Positions 46,701 through 56,540 of a stretch of 64,000 nt of DNA are shown here, piece after piece. Source of the DNA: Melieria omissa. Lineage: Eukaryota; Arthropoda; Insecta; Diptera; Ulidiidae. Position numbers and translations under genes: made by a program. The first letter of the stretch is position 1. Each line of letters begins with the position of its first letter. The notes below the pieces were generated by a model. That model was not told the origin of the DNA and did no database searches. It saw only the letters and a program-made list of their open reading frames with translations. The stretch spans positions 2,046,001 through 2,110,000 of the forward strand of contig OZ020269.1 of the NCBI GenBank assembly GCA_963971225.1. Reading direction: 5' to 3'.

Positions 46701-49700
46701 GTACGTATTTTTGTTCGTTCCAACCATCAAAGATGGCCGTCTGGGCCGCCTCAGGTATGACAAAGAAATACGATGTGGAGTTGACATTCACCCTTTGCAA
46801 GGCGCCACCAAACGTGTTGCGTGCCTGTATTCCACCGACGTCAAGGGGATTAATGGCAATTGGCTTAGCGTCAATTGGTAAAATGTCAGCTTTCGCCTCA
46901 TCCGAGGATAGAACTAGCGTCTGGAAGGCGTTTTTGAACGTATTGAATTCGAGTTCATCGTTGCGTACCCAATGCGCAAACATTCGCCGTTTGGCCCCCT
47001 CTGTGAAATTTTTTAACGGCAGCTCGAGGACCTCTTCGCTGAATTCTCGAATGAATTCCAGATGTGAAGCGTTCAGTTTTGCATCAGCCAGAGTCGTGGG
47101 GCTCTGATAGGCGATGGATGTAAAGTTGCGCACTACGTTGGAGTTGGCCAATGCATTTGGAGTGATCGTATAGCGACAGTGCCGCCATAAACCCGAATGG
47201 GATGACATAAAAAAGCGACGTGTCTCCGGTATGAAAATTCCTATATTTATTATGAAGATTTTAAAGCTCTGGTGAATAAAGGATATACGCATACCTAGGC
47301 ATGTGCTTAGTTATGATTGTGGTCTACTTTTTTATGCCCCATTAAAACAATAGTTTTTCTTCGTAATTTTACACATATTTTACATGAATCATCTTGAAAT
47401 ACGCATTATGAAATTTTTATGAGAGGTCGCAGTAATACTTAATTTAGTTGTTGTATAATACTATTTAAGAACCTCATTGACGCAGTAGAAACCATTAGAC
47501 ATTAAAGAGCTGCGATGGATGATTCATTTCTCCCTACACACAGTGTGATTCGGTGCAGTGTGCACTGATTGCTAGCATTCACTGTGGTAAGAGAGCAGTA
47601 TGAGAATGACAAAAAAAAGGGAAACCGCAAGAGCAGTCAACACTCATTTGCTTGTCTCTGCAAGGCACGCACTATTTTCTCTCTGCTATACACACTGCCA
47701 GCAATGCTAATGAATCGTTGACAGTGCGTAACGGGCCGAAATGCTACATGTACGCTGAATGCAATGAGTCATTGAAGGACAGTTTGGCACGCGTAATTAA
47801 GTGAGACAGTTTCGGAAAACATTTTAGTTTCTGACAAAATATCAATTAAAATGGAGGTTGATGATGTGAGTAAATATAATATATGTAAATAAATAATTTA
47901 AATGTAATATTAATGTAATATATATATTTTATTTTTAAAAATTAATTAAATGTAATATTAAAAAATACGCTAGTCAGAATAAGTTTGCGTACAGGCAAGT
48001 CAAAATTATGTTATGATTAATTTTGACCTCAAAAATGGGTTCTTTCTTTATAAAAACTTATCCACATTTTTTATATATGCTTTAACTGCACTTTTTGTTC
48101 TGTTTTAGATGCATTAAAATAATAATTTTCCATGTATTCGTATTTATTGACAGTATACTCACAAAACGGAGCAGAATAAGATTGCGTTCAAAACTAATAA
48201 CGGAAATTAGAGAAATTTTTGGAAGAGCACATTCGTTATTCCAAAAAGCCATCTTAAATCACAAAAAAAACAGAAAATCTTCCTTCGTTACTATGATCTG
48301 GCCATTTTCCTAGACTACCCAGGCAATAGGATTAGATTGTTTTGCGATCAGTGCATCATAATATAAGGCTAGTTGCATCCGATTTCTTCAGAAATGTATA
48401 GAAATATTTATAAAACCCAGTAGCAGTGACTTTATAAGAAAAGTCCTGAAATAAACAAATTTTCTCTACATAACAGCATGTAAGAATCTCGTATTTAGCT
48501 TACTAACCAGGAGCACATAATTGCTTTCGTGAAAGAGTCCATCAAAGAGTCTAGAAAACCACATTTCCAGGACTACTACATGGGCTGAAAAGTCTTTGGC
48601 CTGACATAGAGATGGCGCCAAAAATTAAGAATTATTGTGTTGTACATGGAAAACCATCCTTAACTTAGATTCTGTCAAAGTTTCATGACATTTGGTTGAC
48701 TCGTTTTCAAGTTATTGCTTTCGAAGTGACGCTACCTCTGAATTTTTGTAAACAATGGAAAAAAGTGAATTTCGTGTTTTGATAAAACATTGCTATTTGA
48801 TGGGCAAAAATACAGATGTATTATAACATTTATCAAGCCATGCTTTTGTTTCCACTGTATTTTTGCCCATCAAATAGCAATGTTTTATCAAAACACGAAA
48901 TTTTTGGCGCCATCTCTATGTCAGGCCAAAGACTTTTCAGCCCATGTAGTATGTGTTGTTATCTATGGAGTAGGAAGATTTATTGTTCTCTGATAATGGT
49001 TTAGCATATTTGGCATTAAAAGGCATCAACTAATTTGAAGAGGATTCAGTTAATAACAAAAATCTGACATTAACAGCAAAGCATAGCATTTGAGGGGGTA
49101 TGGTATGGGACTGCATTTCTAGTAAAGGAGTGAGCAGGCTGTGTTGTTTTATTTATAAATGGTTCCGAGGGGTCGTCTACATATTCTAAAAGCTTATGCA
49201 AGCCAAAGTTTCAAAATCTTGCATCAGGTTCCAACATTTCATTCAACTTTACGATGACCTTAGGGCGCAATGCATACGATGCGAAGCTATTTTTGCTATT
49301 AACTGGCTCAACAAAGTTGAAAAAGTTCCTCCCTAGTCACTTAACGTGCATCTTATTGAGTATATAAGGGGTTTACTTGAACCCTGAGCCCAAAAACACT
49401 CCATCTTCAAAGATATAGTAACAAGGATATAACAAAATAGCCGCTGAAAAAACACCGAATTTAATAAAATGTACGCCGAAACTTCTGCAGGGAGTTCAAA
49501 ACTTAGTTTCAATTACATTTTAACTACATAACCTTATCTGGTACGCAAACTTTTTCTGAGGTGAATTCATAACATATTTTGTTTTTGGCTTTTCTTTTAC
49601 AGTTTGGGCAAGTTGAAAAACTTGCCCAAACTTAATGGAATGAAATAACTAACTTTACGGAAGAAATACAAAATATTTTGCTTTTGAAAAATAACTTTAA

Positions 49701-52700
49701 CTGATTTATTTTTCATATGAAAAAGCTACGTACCCTTGTACGCAAACTTATTCTGACTAGTGTATGTTGTTACAATATTATTGTAATTTTTAGTCTAGCA
49801 ATCAGCTCACCCACCATATGAAATTTAATTAGAATTAAATACCATTAAAAAAAACTCAAAAATATGCGTGATTATTACAATAACAACAAATCACTAATTG
49901 TTCTATTAGTATAACCAAAGAATATTTTTCCATACTTTTTGGTATAATTTACTGCATTCAGTGTCATTGCAGTAAATTTCATTGCCTTTACTGTGCATTG
50001 CCTTTAGTGTGTTCGCACACACTAATGTTATAAAGCAACAAAGACTCAGCTCTCATATGTCATGCACACACATGTTTTGCTTCTCTTCGCTGGCAGCTCT
50101 GATTCGATCTGTTTGCACTGAGCCAGTGCAGTGCAGTGCCGTGCAAAGAGAGAGAGTGTCTTGAAACAGCTTTCAAATGCACAATTGCAGCTCTTTATTA
50201 GACATGTAGTAAATATACATACTGCATACTTATAACGCATGGCAGCAGCGGTCAATAGGCGAATGAGTTTTATTATTAGTCAACCTGAGACGCGGGCATG
50301 GTGCTTCAAGATTTTATTATCAGACCATTGACAATTGTTTGGCTCAATTTAGCGTTCACGTTATATCTATAATAGTTAAGTACACTGCACTACAAGTACA
50401 AAAAATATCTAAACGTTGCACTAGACGGTTTCGGCGCATCCCCAAATATCTGTTACAAAACTTGTGGGAAGCAAATAGGGTTTCAAATGGTATTAGCGTT
50501 AAAAGATGTATGTGGAACTTCTCCTCCAAAATGATATCCTGTGTGCGCCACTGCGTGTATAACGTTTCAACCAAAGGGGAACTTATGGCGAGAGGCTGGC
50601 ATTTGAATGGTCATCCATTTTTTAAAGATCTTAGGGACAAATCATAATTTTTAGCGTATTGCAAAACTAATTTTGTTTTAATTAGGATATGTTTTTTTTT
50701 GTTTCAACTTTTGAATACATCCAAGATTCATCGTTGGTTTTGTACAGGGGCGGATTCAGAAAAATATTTCGGCGGGTTTCAAAAAGTAATTCTTTAATAT
50801 TCATAACTGTTTAGGTATGTTCCTTTAATTTGTATGTAGTTTTAAATGCGACCCTAATATTTCGGGAGTTTCAACCCCTGAATCCGCCACTGGTTTTTTA
50901 TATGTTCCGTCTATGCCTCAATAATTTATATTTTACAGCATAAACTTCAAAATTACATACAGATTAGGCATCGCAATCCCGGGATCCCGGACTTTTTCCA
51001 GTCCCGAAAATCCCGGGATTCAAATCTTTTAATCCCGGGATTTTCGGGATTGCAAAAGATGCTTCAAATGAAATAAATTTAAAAGCACAAAAATAGAGTC
51101 CGACCGATACCAAATTTTTTGGCCGATGCCGATGCCGATTAATCGGCATCGGCCAATTATCAGCCGATGCCGATTAATCGGTCAAAAGGCCGAAAATCGG
51201 CCGATGCCGATGCCGATGCCGATTCCATAGAAAAAAAAACACGAATGAATTCAATCAAAAACACAGCTTATTTTATAAAACAACAAAAGGAACTATTACA
51301 TATATAATACATTTCATCACATTTATCACAAATTAACAAACGAAAACGAGAAAATAAACAACTAAAAACTAAATAAAATTACAAGAAAATTCAGAATTCA
51401 AAATTAATATCTCATGAAAATTGCTCATTCTATTTGGCACAAGCAATTAACAAAAGACCCAATAGCCAATATAGCTGAACAAGGTGTTGATGTAGCAAAA
51501 ATAGATTAAAAATATCTGAAAAATATTGTCCCCTTAAGTATTTGTCATAAAATCCAAACAAATCTAAGGAGAAACCCCCTAATCAGGCAACACTGGTTTG
51601 TAACGTATAATAAAAATGTAATAAATATACAAAGCGAGATATGAAAAAGGAAGACAGTGCGATTCAGCTGCAAATAAAATCGTATTAAAAAATCGAAAAT
51701 CGTAAAATCGACCAAAAAAACCGATGTGGCATCGGCCAAAAAAAGCCGATGTGGCATCGGCCAAAAAAGGCCGAAGCCGATGCCGATGCCGATTCTTTTT
51801 TTTTTGGCCGATGCCGATACTAGCCGATGCCGATACCAATTTTATTGGCCGATACTAGCCGATGCCGATGCCGATGCCGATTAATCGGTCGGACTCTACA
51901 CAAAAACCCAATTCCTTATCTGATGGAGGAGGGAGGGGATAGAGGGCGTCTTTTGCAAAAGGCTTATAATTATTTACTAAGCATTCAACCAGCAAGTGTT
52001 GAATCTGAAAGATGTTTTCTCTCAGGGTTTATTTGCAATAAATTTCGCTCTAGATTAGAGGGCAAAACATTTAATGCCTTAGTATTTTTAAGATCTCAGT
52101 TTTTAGTTAATCACAACGCTTAACTTTTTTATCGAAACAATCGAAGTAAAACTAAAAGTACTAACAAATTAACTATTTAATTTTTTTTATCAAATATGCG
52201 TATATATGTACTTTATGATACATTTGATGCAAAGCAATAAGTTATGTTTAAGTGTCATTTTTGGATAAAACAAAATGTTATCAAACTGAAGTTAAATGTC
52301 AAATGAAAAACTTTTAAGTTACACAAAATGTTGTCAAGGATGACTATGTTTATTTATTTGATTTAAATTTAAACTGACAATTTTGAATGTAATTGACAAC
52401 TGATTGTAAATGACAACTGGATTTTGGTGATGTGCCGCGCACAACCAACCACTTCGACGACTCAACACCGACTGCCTCCCTTTCCACCTTACAATGTGAT
52501 TAAATTCAAGATAAAAAATCTTAAAACTACCCCAAATGTGATTAAACTGTGTCCATTTTTATGGCAAATATATTATAAACAAGTATTTATGCAATTTGGT
52601 AAAATTGTTTTATTTAAAAAATTTGTTATTTGAATCCCGGGAATAAATCCCGGGATCCCGGGATTTGACTTTTCAATCCCGAAAATCCCGGGATCGCAAA

Positions 52701-53267
52701 ATGGCAAAAAATTGCGATCGCTAATACAGATGTAGGACTGTTTAAATGAGGAGGTCCATAACAAAATGCAATTCCACCAGAACAATTTGTTGGATACACG
52801 AATAAATTTAATTCAAATCAGTAAGATATAGTACATATAGAAATTTTTCATTTTGGTCTGAACCATTATCTTTGGTTTTGAATTACAGTAAAATTATTGA
52901 CCTTTGGTATATTGTATAATAATCGTTACATAGATTTCAATCTGTAGAATGGGATTCACTCAAAAAAACGAAAAAGTAAAAAGTGGGGCTATTGCGTTTT
53001 GTTATGGACCAATAAGTCTCTCGTATACTGTATTGTTATGTATTTAGGTGTGGTTCGTATTTACAGTCCGGTATTAATGTTCTTACCTCCGCTACCTGAA
53101 ATAATAACCCAACGATCTGTCGCTATGGCTACTATCCAGATTATTAACGAGACTGCCATCAGCACACTGCAACCGAGAAGTACACGGCGTTGAAACATGT
53201 AGGCGGCCATCAGTGGCTTGCGGTCCTCATCGCGCCCGATTGTCGACGAGGAAACGTCCCGCTTCAT
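34569..53267 (-). CDS. claudin/PMP22-like four-pass membrane protein, 442 aa
   Basis: Five exons join in frame to 442 codons: 53087-53267, 46560-47240, 46426-46503, 46121-46355 and 34569-34722. Predicted membrane spans: about 29-50, 319-341, 352-372 and 397-418. After span 1 comes the claudin-family signature GLWRHC (77-82) with a partner cysteine at C290 (RRCKYIDMF), which fits the conserved GLW-C...C of the first extracellular loop. That loop is about 265 residues; claudins usually have about 50. It holds four N-glycosylation sites (N99, N117, N138, N214). Both termini are polar; the C-tail is [11 protein letters not shown].... Likely acts at the plasma membrane, in junctions or as a channel accessory subunit; which one cannot be told. 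Introns 1 and 4 (5.8 and 11.4 kb) are full of transposons. I do not recognise the fly gene name. Confidence 0.85.
35092..35663. repeat. TTAA-flanked MITE with GGGGGTAGTCAGG ends
   Basis: Inverted ends of about 75 bp (gggggtagtcaggaagaatc / gattctacctgactaccccc, then catggtcgatt and the taatgtggaataaaaat blocks). TTAA at 35088-35091 and 35664-35667. Non-coding. Confidence 0.75.
35838..37093 (-). mobile_element. maT-type mariner element (DD37D)
   Basis: Inverted ends caccgtggcgacgaataact and agttattcgtcgccacggtg, flanked by TA (35836-35837, 37094-37095). The 1256-bp length is normal for mariner. It lies in intron 4 of the claudin-like gene on the same strand. Confidence 0.85.
35953..36849 (-). 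pseudogene. maT (DD37D) transposase, broken
   Basis: Minus-strand pieces in several frames: an N-terminal part [17 protein letters not shown], then [25 protein letters not shown] with the first [12 protein letters not shown], then [17 protein letters not shown] with the second D. The third-site motif reads [15 protein letters not shown], 37 residues after the second D. In maT this position is normally D (PLDF), so the catalytic residue has become G. At least two frame changes lie between the pieces. Not functional. Confidence 0.8.
37779..37836. repeat. paired CGAGTATACTCG palindromes
   Basis: gtcgagtatactcgac (37821-37836) is a perfect 16-bp palindrome; a 12-bp core copy with extended flank lies at 37779-37790. 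Both are followed by aca-t/ta. Function unknown. Confidence 0.5.
38377..41632 (+). mobile_element. RTE-clade LINE, copy A (near full length)
   Basis: A 3256-bp LINE with 13-bp TSD GTACTTAAAAACA (38364-38376 and 41633-41645). The 3' end is ggccagtt followed by a short taag repeat, as usual for RTE. About 190 bp of 5' leader precede the endonuclease frame. Inserted into a TTAA element inside intron 4 of the claudin-like gene, antisense to it. Confidence 0.9.
38568..41599 (+). pseudogene. RTE endonuclease-reverse transcriptase, copy A
   Basis: Same domain order as copy B. The endonuclease holds [29 protein letters not shown] and the final DSDHY. The reverse transcriptase holds [21 protein letters not shown] and [11 protein letters not shown], with the YADD catalytic pair. 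The C-terminal zinc-knuckle-like tail has [10 protein letters not shown] and GRPCLRWKD. Two lesions only: a one-base loss at about 39475 (AAGCTGACATC, where copy B has a GG) and TGA at 40241-40243 in place of CGA. Neither is shared with copy B, so both decayed separately after insertion. Confidence 0.9.
41923..42990. other. claudin-like gene intron 4; no repeat assigned
   Basis: Open frames at 42401-42804 on both strands overlap and show no family motif. No termini of a mobile element are seen. Confidence 0.35.
42991..43155. repeat. hAT MITE (CAGTGGCG termini), copy 2
   Basis: Ends cagtggcgcattgag and ctgagtccgcccctg; interior blocks such as cgactttaaaactacat and aaagaattac match copy 1 at 13901. 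The TSD is degraded. Confidence 0.65.
43623..43793. repeat. TTCGCTTAAAGCGA-type MITE, copy 2 (pogo/Tigger-like)
   Basis: Ends cagtacttttcgcttaaagc and gttcgttataaagcactg, between TA dinucleotides (43621-43622, 43794-43795). Related to 8322-8486. Non-coding. Confidence 0.7.
43816..45425 (-). mobile_element. Tc1-like element, decayed
   Basis: Inverted ends cagtggcggacaaaactgtt and aacagttttgtccgccactg with flanking TA (43814-43815, 45426-45427). 1610 bp, full Tc1 length. It lies 22 bp from the pogo-like MITE. Confidence 0.85.
44056..45000 (-). pseudogene. Tc1 transposase, heavily mutated
   Basis: Minus-strand fragments in several frames: an HTH piece ([24 protein letters not shown]), the first catalytic block as [17 protein letters not shown], and the last block LPDLNPIEH with the E, then KARGDHLKY before the stop. 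Several stops interrupt it, including one right after NPIEH. Start position approximate. Confidence 0.75.
45545..46055. repeat. possible MITE with TTCGACCCC ends
   Basis: Imperfect inverted motifs ctttcgaccccaaagttacc and ggtaaaattcggggtcgaaa lie about 500 bp apart. No TSD matched. Weak evidence. Confidence 0.3.
46121..46355 (-). CDS. claudin-like gene, exon 4 (spans 2 and 3)
   Basis: Acceptor ttttag, donor gtaagc. Encodes [20 protein letters not shown], span 2, a short basic turn ([12 protein letters not shown]) and span 3 ([10 protein letters not shown]). Confidence 0.85.
46426..46503 (-). CDS. claudin-like gene, exon 3
   Basis: A 78-bp exon between a ctag acceptor and a gtatgt donor. It encodes [18 protein letters not shown], including the second loop cysteine (C290), and joins exons 2 and 4 in phase 1. 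Confidence 0.8.
46560..47240 (-). CDS. claudin-like gene, exon 2 (extracellular loop)
   Basis: Acceptor atatag before 47240 and donor gtgagt after 46560. Encodes residues 61-287: GLWRHC, four NxS/T sites and a proline-rich [12 protein letters not shown] near the end. It accounts for most of the enlarged loop. Confidence 0.85.
47241..47972. other. claudin-like gene intron 1; no repeat assigned
   Basis: Between exon 2 and a Tc1-like element. GC-richer block 47520-47780 contains many short cagtg/cactg motifs but no clear unit or termini. Confidence 0.35.
48576..48949. repeat. palindrome of two mariner 5' ends, copy 2 (one arm shortened)
   Basis: Same termini as 20933-21451 (ctacatgggctgaaaagtc) with TA flanks. 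The left arm is complete and encodes [20 protein letters not shown]; the right arm has lost about 145 bp between cacgaaat and ttggcgcc. Confidence 0.85.
49093..49530 (+). pseudogene. Tc1-like transposase fragment
   Basis: Translation of the plus strand gives [10 protein letters not shown], the VWG(C/A) block of Tc1 transposases, followed by degraded text and a final [17 protein letters not shown] piece. Several stops and frame changes. Identified mainly by its position inside Tc1-type termini. Confidence 0.45.
49760..50744. other. claudin-like gene intron 1; no repeat assigned
   Basis: A 102-codon open frame (50339-50647, plus strand) is present but has no recognisable domain. Nothing else stands out. 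Confidence 0.3.
50745..50892. repeat. hAT MITE (CAGTGGCG termini), copy 3
   Basis: Opposite orientation to copies 1 and 2. Ends caggggcggattcag and ctgaatccgccactg. TSD gttttgta / gtttttta (one mismatch) at 50737-50744 and 50893-50900. Confidence 0.75.
51094..51898. mobile_element. nested hAT MITE with GCCGAT arrays
   Basis: Ends tagagtccgaccgat and atcggtcggactcta with a perfect 8-bp TSD CACAAAAA (51086-51093, 51899-51906). Both flanks hold many tandem and inverted copies of gccgat and atcggc (51112-51226 and 51710-51890) around a 480-bp AT-rich core. No coding capacity. Confidence 0.85.
51907..52123 (+). pseudogene. hAT transposase, C-terminal dimerisation domain
   Basis: The frame reads [18 protein letters not shown], then [20 protein letters not shown] and stops at TAA 52121-52123. 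This is the hATC dimerisation domain: a helix with PASVESER(C)F, then NKFRSRL and a final LVFLR. The zinc finger and catalytic domain are missing, and a second hAT has split the remaining frame just upstream. Confidence 0.75.
52732..53086. other. claudin-like gene intron 1; nothing recognised
   Basis: Short AT-rich spacer between the hAT element and the exon 1 donor at 53086. Confidence 0.4.
53087..53267 (-). CDS. claudin-like gene, exon 1
   Basis: Starts [20 protein letters not shown] at ATG 53265-53267 (context gcaagATGaag), covers span 1 and the motif [10 protein letters not shown], and ends with donor gtaagaac. The intron is phase 1. Confidence 0.85.
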
Positions 53268-56200
53268 CTTGCCGTGCTAAGTCTTATTTCCTTGCCAGTC
53301 TGTTGACCAGTATCACCGCTGCCACATAGACCTGGACACACCTTTCGTTGCTCGTTCATACGCAACCGACCACTGAACGCCACCAAGCACTGAAAATTAT
53401 TTATTCGTATATAGTATATTCAAGCGGATACATATGTACGTATGCATTTATGTACGAATGTGATTTTGGTGTCCCCTAGTTACTTATTTATACATAATGT
53501 ATACCAATATTTTGAAGCCATCAAGTACATATTTCAAATAGAAATCAAATCTTCAACGTGTGCGCCAGGAGGGGAGAGGTCTGTCGCAGTCGCAGCAGTG
53601 ACAGGTGCGTGAAGTGCGGGTGTGGACCATAATCGAGCAACTTTTTAGTTGCACAGTAGTAGAAACGTTTAGTTTAGCCGCCGTATAATTCGTTGTGTTT
53701 CTTTTCGGGGCTGCGCAGTCGTCAAATCACATTTAAACAAACAAGCATATGAAAATAAACGCACAAGCACACCTAGGCACGACAACGCACGAATGGACAC
53801 ATTGAGGCATTATTTTCGAAAACAAACCGAAATCACAGCAAATTCATAAGTAGAGCCAAAAATCAGTGTAGTGTTTTTCGAGGTTTCTACTTTCCTCGTT
53901 GACTTTCGTGCCCATCCGCACATTCCTACCCGTGTTTGCTGTCTGGTGGGATACTTTGGTTTCTTTTATCTTGCTTTACTTTCTCGTTTTTTGTTTTTGT
54001 TTTCATTTACATTTTTTACTTTTGTTTAAGCGTTTTAGACGAGAGCTGCCGATAATTTTATTTTTATGCATTTCTCGGTTAGAGCAGTTTTCAATTTTTC
54101 TTGGGCGCCAATATCTTTTCTTCATCATTCGCACATGAACTAAGTTTCTATTCTTTCGGTGGCCTGTCGTAATTTCAGAACAAAAGGGACCCGTGCTTTA
54201 TTTCAACATTCTATTCAAAATCTCAGCTGTCACAATAACTTGAAAATTATTTTCGCTCAGACTTCCTTTCTTTTGTTTTGGTGTATTTTTAGTCGCATTA
54301 TTAAATAAATAAAAAGGTGATTTTTCACATTTAATGTTCGTCCAGTTCAGGCGTTTATTCGCTAACAAATTATGTCAAATATTTCAGCACAGCGATCTCA
54401 TTTTTCCCATATGTATTTTTTTAACATATGTATGTATGTATCAGTCATGGAAAGGAGTGAAACTTCTAATAAAGTACTGCACTATCTACACTTTAAGTAT
54501 CGGGAATTTTCGAAAGAACTGATACATTTGTGTACACATTTGTGATGTTTGTCTCGTATTAATAGATATTTGACAATTTTTCTTGTGTCATGCGAAATTA
54601 ACTGCTTCAATTCCTACAATACTTTATACTGTAGGATACTGAATACTTGATTATTTTAATTCATATACATATATCAATAATTAAGTAATTACTACTTTAA
54701 GCATCGATTCCACTCAACGCTAGTATGTAAACATAATAGATATGTACTCGTATGTACATATAATGGTTTTTGGTTAAACTGGTTCGCTTATACTGGCGAC
54801 TATCAGTCGTCAGGGTTCTACTGTTTGGGGCTACAGTTGACGATTGGTCGAAAGCCAACACGGCATAATCTCATATTCTGAATATTTTCACTTGGCGCAG
54901 ATATATCACTTTTCGTAAATACATATGTACAAAGCATCAACAATACGGGTAATAAAAATAAATTAGATAAATTTAACAGCAACTAACGGCACTAATGGCC
55001 TGCAAAATCACCGTTATAGCCGTCTCTGAAAACTAGGACTTTACGTGCTTTAATACGCCACTGCGTGTGTTAGCACAATAAGTGAGCAGCGGTGTTTTTC
55101 AAAATGTTGCAAACAGAACAGAGTTCACTGACCCACTAACGATTATTGGATTAGGAGACACGGACTTACTAAGCAATGGAAGGACCGCTAATTTGTTTTT
55201 TGGAAAATACATTACGGAGGTTTTGAAATGTATACACATGATCATCTAGTGAGTCGCATTATGCATTTACCTTTATAAGTTTTCATACAATTTAGGATAT
55301 TATTATTAAAAGTTTGTATTTTTCTTTGCTAATGCAGTAACTATTATATTTCACGTTTGCTCGCTCTTGCCCCGCTTTAATTCGGTGGTATTCGACACGC
55401 TCTATTAATTTAGTTTTGCAGTTGAGGATGCATTGAGTGGGTGTTGCTTGTCACATCTTTTTAAACTGAAATACGAAAAGAGCCCGCAGCTATTTGGTTT
55501 TCGAATTCGCGCGTAAATTTTTCGACATTCACCAGCCACGCATTACCATCTGTAGTTTCCCCACTTGACGATCGCGTTGGTGCTTACTTTCGATACAACG
55601 CACTTATTTACCCAAAGATATTCGCAGACAGGCTGGCAGTGCACTACGGACACAGGCGTCCGACTGACCAATCAGTTTTTGACATACTGCGCTCGCAGAC
55701 CGACTTTTCTTTGGGACGCGGTTACTCTGGCCGTAGCCGATGTCTTGGCGAACGTCTCTGTTTGGTTTTTCACTCCTAGGGAGTGCTCAGAGCGTTTCAC
55801 TACCTCGATGCTGAGCTCTCACCAAACAGATTATGCTCGCAAGCATGTGTTGCTGTATCTCAACGTCGCCACAGATCTCTCCGCAACGTTACGCACCAAG
55901 TAATAAAAGTGTCGATAGCAAAACCATTGGTGTTGTGCTAGTCGCTGTTCAGGCGACCGTGTCATGTGTGTATGCTATGCGGGGCACATGATCTGCTCGA
56001 GTCTTTAAGATGTGTACAGGGTAGGAAAACAGTTTATTTTCATCCGTTGTTTGCTAAATGATTGGGTTAAATTGCAGCCTTGCGATGTACAACACCCCAC
56101 CATGCTGTTAGCTCTATTGCTCAACGCATAACTATATACTGGCAGCGTGCATTATGTCATCGATTTGAACTTGCCGCACGTGCACAGTAGCTGCGCCCGC

Positions 56201-56378
56201 GCGTGGGAGTTCATCATGTAAACAATGGTTGCAGGTGGTGGTCTGAAATTCAAAGTTGATTTTTACGGAATAAAAATAGTCGCTTTGATTCCATTCCTAA
56301 ATTTTATATAGTATGTATGTATCGAGGTAATATTTAGGAATAGAATGTAAAGGAAGTACGAGTATATACACTACATAG
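53268..56378. other. upstream region of the claudin-like gene
   Basis: Contains by position the 5' UTR and promoter of the minus-strand gene. No TSS element can be assigned. GC-richer islands lie near 53560-53680 and 55560-55900 and could be untranslated exons; the plus-strand 112-codon frame at 55565-55903 has no recognisable motif. No transposon termini seen. Confidence 0.4.
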
Positions 56379-56540
56379 TCAGAATAGGTTTACGTACAAG
56401 GGGTACATAGTTTTTTCATACGAAAATAAATCACTTCCAGTAATTTTTCAAAAACAACATTTTTTCCATAAATTGCGTTCTTTCATTCTATTAAGATATT
56501 ATTAGCAAAAACTTGACCGCAGTATGAAAGAAGGGCCAAA
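56379..56540 (-). mobile_element. terminal fragment of the 47973-type Tc1 element
   Basis: tagtcagaataggtttacgt and the following gtacatagttttttcatacg stretch match, as reverse complement, the right end of the element at 47973-49757. The other end is not found. Confidence 0.5.

Larger units (their letters stand above)
47973..49757 (+). mobile_element. Tc1-like element, interrupted
   Basis: Inverted ends gtcagaataagtttgcgtac and gtacgcaaacttattctgac, with TA at 47971-47972 and 49758-49759. A mariner-derived palindrome (48576-48949) is inserted. Related terminal sequence recurs at 56379-56540. Confidence 0.75.
50965..52723 (+). mobile_element. hAT element with CCCGGGAT subterminal repeats, interrupted
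   Basis: Ends taggcatcgcaa and ttgcgatcgcta with a perfect 8-bp TSD ATACAGAT (50957-50964, 52724-52731). Both ends carry clusters of cccgggat and ttttcgggatt motifs that are probable transposase binding sites. Only the C-terminal hAT domain remains. A second hAT (51094-51898) is inserted in it. Confidence 0.85.

Noticed and set aside
46528..47292. One long 254-codon exon starting [10 protein letters not shown]
   Set aside because: The first 17 codons are intron: a good acceptor (atatag) at 47241-47246 and the phase of exon 1 give a start at 47240, and the end is cut by a gtgagt donor at 46559.
50339..50647. 102-codon plus-strand frame in intron 1
   Set aside because: No similarity to any family known to me; intronic and antisense; no element termini around it.
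51112..51890. CRISPR-like or satellite array of gccgat units
   Set aside because: The units are tandem and inverted hexamers without spacers and are bounded by hAT termini with TSD; this is a eukaryotic transposon.
55565..55903. 112-codon plus-strand frame
   Set aside because: Longest frame in the upstream region but without domain, repeat or splice logic; possibly antisense to an untranslated exon.
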